DNA of 64,000 nt from Dermatemys mawii (Eukaryota > Chordata > Testudines > Dermatemydidae): positions 9,734,094 through 9,798,093 of the forward strand of contig ML677374.1 of the NCBI GenBank assembly GCA_007922305.1. Reading direction: 5' to 3'. The first letter of the stretch is position 1; every line of letters begins with the position of its first letter. Positions 32,983-43,109 of the stretch are shown here, in pieces. The position numbers were made by a program, and so were the translations under genes. Below the pieces are notes generated by a model, which did not search any database, was not told the origin of the DNA, and worked only from the letters and a program-made list of their open reading frames with translations.

Positions 32983-33225
32983 GAGCACTTCAACCTCGCT
33001 GGACACGCTATAGAAGATTTAAAGGTCAGCATTCTGCAGCAAAAAAACTTCAAGTCCAGACTACAAAGAGAGACTGCAGAGCTGCAATTCATTTGCAAAT
33101 TTGATACTATCAGTCAAGGATTGAACAAAGATTACGAATGGCTAGCTAACTACAAAAGCAGCTTCTCTTCTCTCGCTATTCACACCTCCAATTCAGCTGC
33201 TAGAGGAACACCTCACCCTCCCTGA
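32983..33225 (+). pseudogene. C-terminal GIY-YIG endonuclease-like frame of a Penelope-like element
   Basis: Eighty codons stay open from GAG at 32983 to the TGA at 33223-33225. There is no start codon because the unit is 5'-truncated. Residues include EHFNLAGHAIEDLKV near the start, then RLQRETAELQFICKF and SQGLNKDYEW. The H-x-DL, R..E..FI and GLN pattern is that of the last third of the GIY-YIG domain in Penelope-like elements, with the conserved Glu and Asn still present. The GIY and YIG strands are missing, so it cannot be a nuclease. The mirror copy in the left arm has eight T instead of seven in a homopolymer near 32897-32904, which shifts its frame. Confidence 0.65.
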
Positions 33226-33307
33226 TTAGAGATAACAAGCTGGTTTAGCCTCATTGGACTTTGCCTACCTATTTATACCTGCCCCTGGATACTTCCACTG
33301 CATGCAT

Positions 33308-33345
33308 CCGACGAAGTGGGTACTAGCCCACGAAAGCTTATGCTC
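33308..33345 (+). ncRNA. Hammerhead-like core, right unit (one core change)
   Basis: CCGACGA (33308-33314), then A, the GTGGG...CCCAC stem, GAAA (33332-33335) and AGC-TTAT-GCT followed by C. It differs from the CUGANGA core by one base (C for U4), which should impair cleavage. It is the mirror of 32574-32611 and the same motif as 9212-9250. Confidence 0.35.
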
Positions 33346-33402
33346 TAAAACTTTAGTTAGTCTTTAAGGTGCCACAGGACTCTTTGTCACAATAACATCT
33401 GT

Positions 33403-35480
33403 TTATCTAACTCAGCTTTTTCAATTTGTACTGCAGTAAAATAGACTTAAGGAATTCACAAGGTTATTAATATTGATGAATAGCCTTAAAAGTATATATT
33501 AATATTCATTTGGTACTTTTATTTTTCTTCTCCAAAGAGGATTAGCAGCAGCCTAGATATTAATGGCCCAAATAATTTTTGTGTTGCTAAAATGAAAAAA
33601 GAATCCATTGGAGGTTAGTGGAAATATTCTCACAGACAGTTTGAGAAAATGTTTTAATTAGCAAATATATGTAATAATTAATACATTTAATTAAATCTCT
33701 CTCTTCCTGTCAAAGTGGTATTTTTCTTCTGCATTTCCAGGTAATTTCAGTAGCCCCAGCATCACATTTATTTAAACTATATCGGACAAGATGATTACAG
33801 CCATTTCTGTAGGTTGCAGACTGCCACACAAGTTACCTAGGCCTTTGTGAGTTCTATGTTCCTTGGGCCAGATCCTCATATGGTGTACATCAGGATAGTT
33901 CCACTGATATCGGTGGCTTACACTGATAGTCTGGCTGCATTGCTACAATGCGCTCAGTACAGAAGTTTCAGGTGGCATACAATGATCTGCCGTCTTGCTT
34001 GACAGGGATAGTCATGGACAGCCTATCACGCCAGTTCAACAACAACTGCACCTGCTTAATTCATGGTCATGGATTTATAAAGCTCTAAATGGTTTGGGTC
34101 TTCACTGTCTGCTGCTTCTTCTTGTCTAAGCCAGCATGACAGTTCCCATCAGCTGTAGAATGTGTGATACTTCTTAGATTTGAAAGTCTCAAGACAAGGA
34201 ATAATAATATGTTCACCTGCATTTAGCCACTAGATATCTCTGCTTTATAGATTTCCATACAAGGTGAGGGCTTGGCAAACAAGGGCGACAAAGCTGGAAC
34301 TCAAGCTGAGTGGGCATCTCCTTGTGTGTGTGGAGTTGTCACTTATTTTTCTTGTTGTTGAATACAAATACCTCTTCTTGTATTCTCAATGAAAGGCCCT
34401 TAGAGGTTCTGGAATTTACTTCTCCCTGTGGTCCAACAGAACCAGATGGTCATATACAGTGGAATTCTTGTAGAATTATGCTGGTGTAACTGAGATCAGA
34501 ATCTGTCCCCATCTCTATCAAGCTTTAGGTCATGGGGTGAGCCAGACTATTTTTGTTATGGTTATGAATGTGGAACAAGAGAAATGATAGATTCTTCTCT
34601 TTGGCTGTGAGCAGAAGGACAGGGTTTGAGCCTAGATTTCCATATGTGACTAGTGATTTTGGATACATCAATTTTTAGATACCCACTTATGATACCTTAA
34701 CAGGGTCTGATTTTTTTCAGGGATTTAGTGCTCAGCACTTTCTGAAATCAAGACCCTTTAAGGTGTCTCATGTTGGGCATCAAAAATGGAGGCACCCAAA
34801 ATTATTAGGCATTTAAAAAAATATTGATTCAACTGACATTTATTTGGTTATACAGGAGATCCTTTTTTATTTTGTTTGCACATGATCTGAATATGGTTTT
34901 AGAAATGGTTTGTATCTCCAGACAGGTTGGCATTGGCTGCATTTCATAAACAAATAAATAAGTGTGCTTGGAGACAGACCGAGATAACATTTTGCAGACA
35001 CACTGCATATTATTTTTGTACAAAAGCAATTATAAGCTGACTCTCAACAGATTTTTGTTTTCCTTTAGTGAAAACCCAATTACAACATTAAGCCATAAAT
35101 CTATAAATCTTTTTTCATTGTTTATGTATGATAATTTTCATAAACAAATGGCTGCTGTCTTATCTGAATTGATAGTGCAAGTGACCAGATTTATCAAAGT
35201 CACCTAAACTACATTTAAAAGAATATCTTGTCTTACTGTGAATCTAGCTCAGGGTATTCCATTAGCACAAATAACATTTGCTGCATTACTCTCATGAGCA
35301 GAATTCTGTTTCAGTGAAATTCTGGCAAACATTTGATTTGCTTGAAAATGATTATTACATTTCATTGCGAGATTCAGAAGAAAGTCTCTTTGCAACAGGA
35401 TATTTACATGTTTTCTTTTATCCTTTGTTTTCCTTTATATTCAGTCTTCTACTCGACTTCTAGAATTAACAAGCTTTGAA
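33403..35480. other. No gene; a few palindromic-family remnants
   Basis: GGCCAGATCCTCATATGGTG with GATAGTCTGGC (33868-33935) and a unit around 34670-34800 are decayed foldback repeats. No meaningful frame. The rest is AT-rich and unique-looking. Confidence 0.4.
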
Positions 35481-35504
35481 AGGCAAAGAAATTGGGAGGG
35501 AGAT

Positions 35505-35592
35505 TTGCAAAAGCACACATGCCAATGAGATGCCTAACTCCAATGGCAAGTCAATGGGAGTTAGGCACCTTTGTGCCTTTGGAAATCTCCCC
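35505..35592. repeat. Short palindromic repeat, TTAGG..CCTAA family
   Basis: GGGAGATTTGCAAAAGCAC and GCCTTTGGAAATCTCCCCC form the outer arms, with GCCTAACTCC and GGAGTTAGGCACC around a TGGCAAGTCAATGG centre. Confidence 0.6.
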
Positions 35593-35699
35593 CTATATTG
35601 TCACTATTCTGCAGCAGCATGGGATTTTCAGTGGGTGCTTACCACTGAATTTCAATGAGAGTTGGGTGCTGACTTCCTTTAGGTTCCTTTTGAAAATTC

Positions 35700-36274
35700 C
35701 ATTGTAAATCCATAGGGCATTCTCAACTCAAATTTGTCTAAAAGGGTAGTGCATGTGCACACACATTTTAAATAGCCTACATTTACGTGTCAGTCCGCCC
35801 TTTCACACCATGTATGTGGATCACTACGATAGCTTGTCTGGACCTGGGGGATCTGCCCCAGAGATACTTCATTCAATCACAAGTAAACCCTGCTGGCACA
35901 ATAGTTTGCCTTCCTCTGACACCATTTTTGGTTGCTATCTCAATAAGAAGTGGGGATTTTTATCACTATTATTATAGCCTTCATTCTGGAGTTATGTGGT
36001 GGCAAGTGTTGCACTGGTTTCACATTCATCATTCAAGCTGTTGGAAGCCTTGTACCTGTCTGTACAGTTTAAGAAAAAAATTCAGAAAATATACTAATAA
36101 AGAAAAACACACACTTATTGGCTACTTTTTGTTCCCTGGGAACAAAAAAATGGTCTTTGGTAATTCACTCCAAAGTAATGTTACAGGTTCAATTCACTCC
36201 AAGGCTCTGATAAATGTTAAATATGTATATGCAATTCTTTTTTTCTTCTTATGGTTTATTATATTTTAAGAGCA
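35700..36274. other. No gene recognised; long chance frame
   Basis: A 160-codon plus-strand frame (35787-36269) is open but low in complexity at its end (ILFFFLWFIIF), overlaps another frame, and has no recognisable domain or splice context. I do not call it a gene. Confidence 0.4.
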
Positions 36275-36689
36275 CTGGCCCAGCTTCACTGAAGTCAATG
36301 GGAATCTTCCCATTGTTTTTCATGAGAGCTAGATCAAGTTCTTAATGCTATGAAAGGTACCATGCTAACTGCTCTGGTGACTGAAGGATCCACAAAGAAA
36401 TTCTGCACAGGGATCTAGAGTGTAAGCTTCCCAAAAATATCCCACCACTATGCTTCAATGGAGGGACCACCTCTGAAGATAAGAAGGGAATTTATTCTGT
36501 GTCCTTTCATCCCATGCCTTCTCTGTTGACAATGCCAGAATGGGTATTGGCTGTAGTGTCAATTTTGTGAGATGGACGGTGCCTCACTGAGGTGTACTGA
36601 GAGCTATCAATATTAGGCCATCAAATAATTGTGAAGTATAAACCCTCTGAATCACTCTTAAACATAGCTGGGTTCAAACTGTTAAATTA

Positions 36690-36955
36690 GAGGGGAGTGA
36701 TTGTATTACAGTCTCACCTGTAAACCCCTATCCACACCAAGTCCCTGCTGTGTACTGCATAATACATATACAGTAGTAGGACACAGTCCCTGTCCCCAAA
36801 CAGTTTACAACATAGACAAAGGAGAGGAGAAGAAACAGAAGCCCAAAGACTTGCACCACATCATACAACAGATGTGGCAGTGCTAGGACTAGAACTCAGA
36901 GCTCTTGATGCATAATCCAGTGGCTGATCCAAGAGACTACACTGTCTCGCCCAGC
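36690..36955 (-). mobile_element. MIR/tRNA-type SINE, minus strand
   Basis: AGTAGTAGGACACAGTCCC, CCCAAACAGTTTACAAC, GATGTGGCAGTGCTAGGAC, AGAACTCAGAGCTC and AGACTACACTGTCTCGCC read in reverse as the SINE tail, body and tRNA-like head. The middle (AAGCCCAAAGACTTGCACC) is diverged. Confidence 0.65.
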
Positions 36956-38624
36956 TGTCTTTTTGTTAGTTTTCTGAGCTATCAAGTCCCCCAACAACTT
37001 TTATTTTGCAATGATGACTACAAATATTACAGCCAGTTTTCTTGAAATAATTGCTTATTTGAAACACTGAAGACTCTTCACTGAGCATATTTTCAGTGTA
37101 ATGATAAATAAAGTTTACTGGCATGTGTAAAAGGCAGTTTTAGAAGGGAAAGATGCTATTTAATTGTCAGGAGCAGAATACATTTTCATAGTGCAATGAG
37201 GGAGCACAACATTTTATTATTGGCATCTAATAGCATAACAGACGATCTCCCAAGATATATCTTTTGATCTGCACTTATTAATGCCAATCTGTTATGGTGC
37301 ATTATATAGTTATTAATACAGACAAGTCTCTGTGCATGCCCACAGCTATCAGTTTCAAATTCATGACATGCTTTGCTGTTGGAGATGCTGCCCTGACGTA
37401 CAGTCAACAAATATTAATCAGGCTAGCCTCTTCCAGGTCCATGTCCCTTCTGCACAGTAAGCCTGCCTCTTGCAAATGGTTGGCATGGTAAGCCGCTGTC
37501 AGCAGAGTCCCTTTGGATACCAATAAAAAATGAATTAACGCTTTTGTGTCTCACTTATGACACTTGAGGAAGAAGCTCTTTTTCCTTTATTTTGCCTATC
37601 CAGTCTTCTAAGGGCCCAATCTTGAATTAATGCAATCAGTGGGAGTTTTGTAATTCACTTTAATGGAAACAGAATCCGGTCATAAGGGCATTAATAATTG
37701 GCACATAATTCCCTCTCCCCATATAATAAATATAACTGACCCACCATTCCCACTGAAAAGAGAATAAGACTGATGTCTACCACTCAGCCCAATGTGTAAG
37801 AAAAAATGGGAAGGAAAAAACACACTGTGCCACGTCTTGAAAGTCAAGAAACTCAGGCTCTGTGAAAGGATTTGAAACAAATTACGAAGTCCACTTAGAA
37901 ATATCCCCAGACAAACATAACTCATGACTGTGAGGTTAAGTGTTTCAACTGATCTCAGAGAGGCTGTCTCTGAAATACCCACATCATAAAGACCAATACC
38001 TTAAATCACGCCATTAATTTCATTAATCTGGTGGCGTATAGGGTGCATTAGATAGCATGAACGTACACATCACTGTGTTCTGCAATCAAACATCATTTAC
38101 AACAGAGTCTAGGAGAATCAATATTATTGAGTATTTGTATTATCAAATCATCTAACAGCCCCAGACATGGACCAGGACCCTATTATACAGTGCCTAGCAG
38201 AAGCAAGCACAAAACAAAAAGACAGGCTAGAACACAATGTGTTTTGCACTTTTCAGCTCCACTATAAGGGACGGTTGTAGCCAGGACAGAGTTTATTGCA
38301 GAAAAATTTGCATGATGTCACAGCTGAAATAAGGGCACGTATCTGATCAATTTACAGATTTGAATCACTGTGTATGATTCACCATTGGATTTTTTTGGCA
38401 CAGCTTCATCCCACATGCAGCTTCAGCGTCTCTTCTTCCAGCAGGGATTGTCCACAGAGTGACAGTTCCTCTTCTCTCTCTCTCTCTCACACACACATAC
38501 CCTGTCATAGGGTAGGCCCTTGACACCATGAGCTCATGAGTGTCTTAAACAAAGAGAGTTGGAAGTCATAGACTCACAACTCCAATGACAAACTCAATGC
38601 CCTATTTATAAGGCCCAGGATAAT
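36956..38624. other. No gene recognised; CT/CA tract
   Basis: A (CT)n(CA)n simple repeat lies at about 38472-38498. A decayed palindromic unit occurs near 37612-37682 (GGGCCCAATCTTG). Otherwise unique-looking. Confidence 0.45.
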
Positions 38625-38786
38625 CCTAAAACTTAAGTTGTCCTAACTACACTACTCAGGGGTGTGAAAAAAATCACACTCTTGAGAGATGTAGTTAAGC
38701 CAGTCTATGCCCCAGTACAGACAGCACTAGGTTGACAGATGAATTCTGCATCATCAGCAGCAGCATTTTAAGTGTAGACAAGCCCT
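38625..38786. mobile_element. hAT-like MITE with GTGTAGACAAGCCC end
   Basis: GTCCTAACTACACTACTCAGG, GTGTGAAAAAAATCACAC (a local hairpin), GTACAGACAGCACTAGGTTGA and AAGTGTAGACAAGCCC follow the order of the 11601-11792 family. The left end is indistinct. Confidence 0.6.
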
Positions 38787-38879
38787 AGGACAGTAAAGCA
38801 TTCCCTGTGCACCAGTCTAATGGCTGGAACAAATAGTGCAATTACACACAGCATAGTCATATAGAGAGAATGTGAGCTC

Positions 38880-39836
38880 AAAAAGATTTCACAAAACTAA
38901 GTGATTGGTCAACAAAATGGCAAATGAAATTTAATGTGGATAAATGTAAAGTAATGCCCATTGGAAAAAATAACCCCAATTATACATACAATATGATGGA
39001 GGCTAATTTAGCTACAACTAATCAGGAAAGAGATCTTGGAGTCATCGTGGATTGTTCTCTGAAGACGTCCACACAGTGTGTGGTGGCAGTCAAAAAGCAA
39101 TCAGGATGTTAGTATTAATTAAAAAAGGGATAGAGAATAAGATGGAGAATATCTTATTGCCCTTATTTAAATCCATGGTGTGCCCACATCTTGAATATTG
39201 TGTACAGATGTGGTCTTCTCATCTCAGAAAATATATATTGGCATTAGAAAAGGTTCAGAGAAGGGCAGCTAAAATGATTAGGGGTTTGGAACAGGTCCCA
39301 TATGAGGAAAGATTAAAGAGGCTAGGACTTTTCCGCTTGGAAAAGAGGAGATTAAGGGGGGTTATGATAGAGGTATATAAAATCATGAGTGGTGTGGAGA
39401 AAGTGAATACGGGAAAGTTATTTACTTGTTCCCATAATATTAGAACTAGGGGCCACCAAATGAAATTAATGGTCAGCAGGTTTAAAACAAATAAAAGGAA
39501 GTTCTTCACACAGTGCACAGTCAACCTGTGGAACTCCTTGCTTGAGGAGGTTGTGAAGGCTAGGACTATAACAGAGTTTTAAAGAGAACTGGATAAATTC
39601 ATGGAGGTTAAGTCCATTAATGGCTATTAGCCAGGCTGGGTAAGGACTGGGGTTCCTAGCCTCTGTTTGTCAGAGAGTGGAGATGAATTGCAGGAGAGAG
39701 ATCACTTGATCATTACCTGTTAGGTTCACTCACTCCGGAGCACCTGGCATTGGCCACTGTCTGTAGACAGGATACTGGGCTGGATGGACCTTTGGTCTGA
39801 CCCAGTACAGCCTTTCTTATGTTCTTAATGTCAAAG
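38880..39836 (+). mobile_element. CR1 LINE, 3' kilobase
   Basis: Two overlapping frames cover ORF2 C-terminal sequence, followed by a 3' untranslated region (GGCTATTAGCCAGGCTGG, CTGGCATTGGCCACTGTC, GATACTGGGCTGGATGGACC, CTGACCCAGTAC) ending TTCTTATGTTCTTA. It is the best-preserved LINE in the window, yet 5'-truncated and frameshifted. Its protein words (RTRGH, FFTQCTVNLWNSL) differ from those of 22262-22552, so it is a distinct CR1-group lineage. Confidence 0.8.
38935..39582 (+). pseudogene. CR1 ORF2 C-terminal fragment (frameshifted)
   Basis: Frame one (to the stop near 39112) reads KWQMKFNVDKCKVMPIGKNN, then QERDLGVIVDCSLK. Near 39100 the reading moves to a second frame, which stays open to 39582: RMLVLIKKGIENKMENILLP, then CPHLEYCVQMWSSHLRK, LEKVQRRAAKMIRGLEQV, YEERLKRLGLFRLEKRRLRG and FFTQCTVNLWNSLLEEVV. 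These are the thumb/C-terminal blocks of CR1 reverse transcriptase. The catalytic core is absent. One frameshift separates the halves. Confidence 0.8.
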
Positions 39837-39839
39837 GCA

Positions 39840-41137
39840 ACTAGAAGATTTAGCCTAACGTCCCCCACTCATTTAAATGGGAAAATCTCAGCCATAGCCT
39901 TGTGGTTCTTATTGTGTGACTGGGACCTCAAAGAGGCTCACCATCCATTTTCTGGGGTGGTTTTATATATAGACTATTACAGGTCCCTCTTCTTCAGTAA
40001 GGTGCAAAATAAAAGCAGCAGTGGCAGGGATACCCCATTTGTCTATGGCTGAAATATCAGCATGACACAGAACTCACTGAGTCCCCTCAATGGGGTGCCG
40101 TACATTCAGATTTTCATAGAAGCAAGCAGCACTGGAGAGGAACAGGAGAGGGTGAAATCCTCCATGAGGCAAGCCCAGAGTCATCAGAGATCAACAGTAC
40201 ATTCCAGTGGGAGCATGAAAAGGATAATGCAAACGGCTAGCCAAAATCTCAGTCTCTCCCCAGCACACCTGCATCCTTGGGCCCTTGTTACAATACACAC
40301 CTTTTTGCATTGTGAAGGAGCTGGTTCCCAGTCAGACCAACCGGTTACCTCCCTGAAACGCTGTTCCTCTTTTAAAACATTCCTCCCAGGCCAGGCTAGT
40401 AAGCTGCTTTCTGTTAAACACTGTGTCCTCACTGGGCCAACAGGCTGCTGCGTCCCGAAAGCTCCTTCAAACCCTTTACTGCTTCCTGCTGGGATAATAG
40501 GCTGCCTTCCTATGACACTATTCTCCTTTAGGGCAGAAGAGGCTGTCTCTCTATAACACTGTGGCAATAGAGTTCTGGGCTTGAAGATGTTCACATCTGG
40601 AAGACACTCTAGAGATGCTTATTTGTCAAGTATTGCTCCCCTGCTGGTCTAATAGGCTGCTTTCCTGTTGCGACCCTAAGCTGGAATGATACCTTGAGTG
40701 TTCTATATGCCACATTCCCGCTGTGCTGATTGATTCCCAAGTCTGTCTTTACAAAGCACGATCAAGCCATAAAGCTTTATAATTACACCCTGGTATTTTC
40801 CAAATTGCACCTCTCAGTAGTCAAACTAAAATGCAATGAATGGTGAATAAACTGTGCTGCTCAAATCATGTCAACTGTGGTTATGGGAAGAATTTAAATT
40901 TTCACCCTTGTGAAAAAACAATGTGCTGTTATGGGATTTTTTTTTACATCTCTGTTTAGAGATAACTTAGTGTTTTGTGTCAAAAATGTCACCCTCCACC
41001 AAAGGAGGATACAGTACAAATTAAATTCATCTGCCTCCTAGGAAATAAGTCACAGGCTATCTAGGTTAAGTTTGCCACTCACTGTTTTATGTTTTTCAGC
41101 AATGTCATTGCTTTGTGAAATAGCCGGGACTGACAGC
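39840..41137. other. No gene; degenerate tandem stretch inside
   Basis: From about 40330 to 40680 an AGGCTG-plus-CCTATAACACTGT-like unit recurs (AGGCTG at 40442, 40499, 40540, 40654), suggesting an old tandem array. The frames at 40062-40594 are side effects of this composition. Confidence 0.4.
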
Positions 41138-41141
41138 TTTC

Positions 41142-41215
41142 AAGCTGGTGCAAATTGGCATAACTCTGTTGAAGTCAACAGAGCTACCCTCGTTTACAAT
41201 GAGAAATCAGCTCCA
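41142..41215. repeat. Short palindromic repeat, decayed
   Basis: GCTGGTGCAAATTGGCATAAC with GTTGAAGTCAACAG and GAGCTACCCTCGTTTACAA. It is part of the GATCCTCAGCTGG family. Confidence 0.45.
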
Positions 41216-41670
41216 AAGTTCTCTGCTTAGCCACCACACTGTTACCGCAGCCCACAGACTGCCCGGTGATAGTCCACAGCCTGACATGGAAGCAGCACTT
41301 CTTGGCATTCTTGCTGCATCCATCACACTCATTTAATCTCTTGGGTGTGCTATTGAGATTTCTAACAAGGGCGATATTTACAACTTTGGATTTCTGTGGT
41401 AAGGACAGCTGTCCATTAGGAACTGGACTGAGACCTCTAACTCATTTCAGATAGGGTGCTGACTATTTATCAGATGGCATGCCTTTCTGTTGTGTGTTCC
41501 CTGGGCTGGAATTGAACTCATAATTTAGAAAGGAAAGGGTCTGTAGCCCCTTAGTTCTTTCCTGAGTCACCCAGTACATCATGCAGGTTTTCCTCTTACA
41601 TATATACTCTGAATGTGTAGGATTCTCTACTTGTGTGAAAGACCAGAATACTCTTCCCAGTGGTATGCAG

Positions 41671-41800
41671 TGTTGTAGCCATGTCATTCCCTGGGTATTA
41701 GAGAGATAAGGTGGGTGAGGTAAGGTCTTTCATTGGACCAACTTTGGTTGCTGAGAGAGAGAAGCTTTTGAGCTATACAGGGCTTTTCTTCAGGTTATTC
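41671..41800 (-). mobile_element. Second Penelope-like family, 3' end fragment
   Basis: The leader TGTTGTAGCCATGTC parallels the GTAGCCGTGTTAG leader of 32487-33388. It is followed by GATAAGGTGGGTGAGGTAAG, TCTTTCATTGGACCAAC and GAGAGAGAGAAGCTTTTGAGC. On the minus strand CTGAAGA (41787-41793), a GCCCTGTATAGC-type stem and a decayed GAAAGC occupy the same position as the hammerhead-like core of the first family. Confidence 0.55.
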
Positions 41801-42014
41801 AGGACTCACTCCATGTTTAGGCAAGCCCTAAGGCCTCCGTCCTACAAGGAACTCCATGCAGACAGACCCCTGTCCACAGGCAATTCTAGTGGCAGGTTCG
41901 GTCCCTTAGCTATTTGTGGGCAAGGAATGTATTTTCCACATTTGAAACAGTCACACTCTGCAGTTATTATTTAGGACAAATGTTATTTCTACCTGGTGTA
42001 CTCTAAAAAGACAG

Positions 42015-42095
42015 TCTGGAACAGTGGACTGGGCATTGGCTAGAGAGCGAGAGGACCTCAGTTCTACTTCTGCTGAGTCAGGTGACTTGCTTGGG
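42015..42095 (+). mobile_element. tRNA-type SINE head fragment
   Basis: GGAACAGTGGACTGGGC, GCGAGAGGACCTCAGTTCTAC and TGCTGAGTCAGGTGACTTGC are the head of the local SINE. It is truncated after 80 bp. Confidence 0.5.
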
Positions 42096-42099
42096 CTGA

Positions 42100-42715
42100 T
42101 GTTTGAAAACTTGGTGAAGAGAGAGGGAATGTTTCCAGGCTCGAGAACTTGTTTACAAAGTTTTTCCTAGAGCAAATTTCAACTGTTGAATTATAACTCC
42201 CTGGATGATTATAGGTGGCATTGAGTCCTGTGGCTGATTCTGGGTTTGCAGAACTTTGCTGAGCGTCTGTTATACTAAATGTTCCTAATATAGTATCCAA
42301 CGAAGATCTTCTCTGCCTCAGTCTCGAATACCATGTTGCACAGAATGATATTGTTAGTTAGTGAAAGTTGCCTCAGAAGGTTTCTGTTAGCACATAAAAG
42401 CCCCTTCCCCATTAGGGTTTTATGATGCTATTCATGCACCTCTGAAAATCTGGGCGTAAATTCCATGGAAGAGTTCACGTTCCTCCATCTCTTAGGACCA
42501 AGCTCCCCTCTCAGCAGGTAGTCAGTGTGTGGCAGCGAGAAGCACTGGCATAAATATTGCCCCAGTGGGTATTAGGATGCCTCTGTTCCTTCACTTGAAG
42601 TAGTGCAGGGGCTGCAACTGTACCTAACGTCTCGTGCCCTCATCCTTCCTTTTCACAAACCTTCAAGGACCAGTTACAATCTGCTCAGTTTAGCCATATT
42701 AGAAGGATGAGGGGC
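42100..42715. other. No gene recognised
   Basis: Unique-looking sequence. Confidence 0.45.
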
Positions 42716-42719
42716 TCAG

Positions 42720-42826
42720 TGGCCCAGATCCTTAAAGATATTCAAGTATTTAACATCCATTGATTTCAATTAATTTTGATTTCAGTGGGTGCAAGACACC
42801 TACGTACCACTGAGGATCTGGGTGAA
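42720..42826. repeat. Short palindromic repeat, GGCCCAGATCC family
   Basis: GGCCCAGATCCTTAAAG opens the unit and CTGAGGATCTGGG closes it, around ATTGATTTCAATTAATTTTG. Confidence 0.55.
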
Positions 42827-42984
42827 TCAGCTTCGCCAGGATTTGAACCTGCCATCCAAAATTCTGTCCTGCCTTAAAAATGGGTGTTCTCCCATTGAAG
42901 TGACTGGGATGGCACATGGAACTGGCTCCTTTCAATCTAGATATTTCAGGCAAGATGCTTCGATCACTAAGGTTTTGATCCTGC

Positions 42985-43102
42985 AAGCACTGAGATACTT
43001 ACTTAACTTTAAACATATGAGTGGTCACGCTCAAGCTGATGGGATGACTCACATGCTGAAATTCAAACATATGCATCAGTGGCTGCAATATCAGGGCCAA
43101 AA
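42985..43102. repeat. Palindromic repeat, AAGCATGTG family
   Basis: GATCCTGCAAGCACTGAG and GGCTGCAATATCAGGGCC are the outer arms. TAAACATATGAGTGGTC and GATGACTCACATGCTGAAAT are the inner arms. Copies lie at 53385-53545 and, half-length, at 59985-60060. Confidence 0.55.
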
Positions 43103-43109
43103 TAGTTCT

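Larger units (their letters stand above)
32487..33388. mobile_element. Penelope-like element, large inverted dimer
   Basis: Two copies of the same 5'-truncated unit lie head to head: left arm 32529-32963 and right arm 32982-33390, with an 18-nt centre. The left arm has a 26-nt extra block near 32660-32690. A one-sided leader (32487-32528) holds AGAGGGGTAGCCGTGTTAG. ACAATAACATCTGT is repeated exactly at 32473-32486 and 33389-33402 (its first two bases overlap the element end), a 12-14 bp target duplication that points to target-primed insertion rather than a hAT element. Each arm carries the C-terminal part of a GIY-YIG-like frame, reading outward. Confidence 0.75.

Noticed and set aside
35787..36269. 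160-codon plus-strand open frame
   Set aside because: No recognisable domain, overlapping alternative frame, low-complexity end, no splice or promoter context. Chance frames of this length are expected in 64 kb.
38472..38498. CT/CA tract as a splice-site polypyrimidine tract
   Set aside because: No exon-like sequence follows. It is a plain dinucleotide microsatellite.
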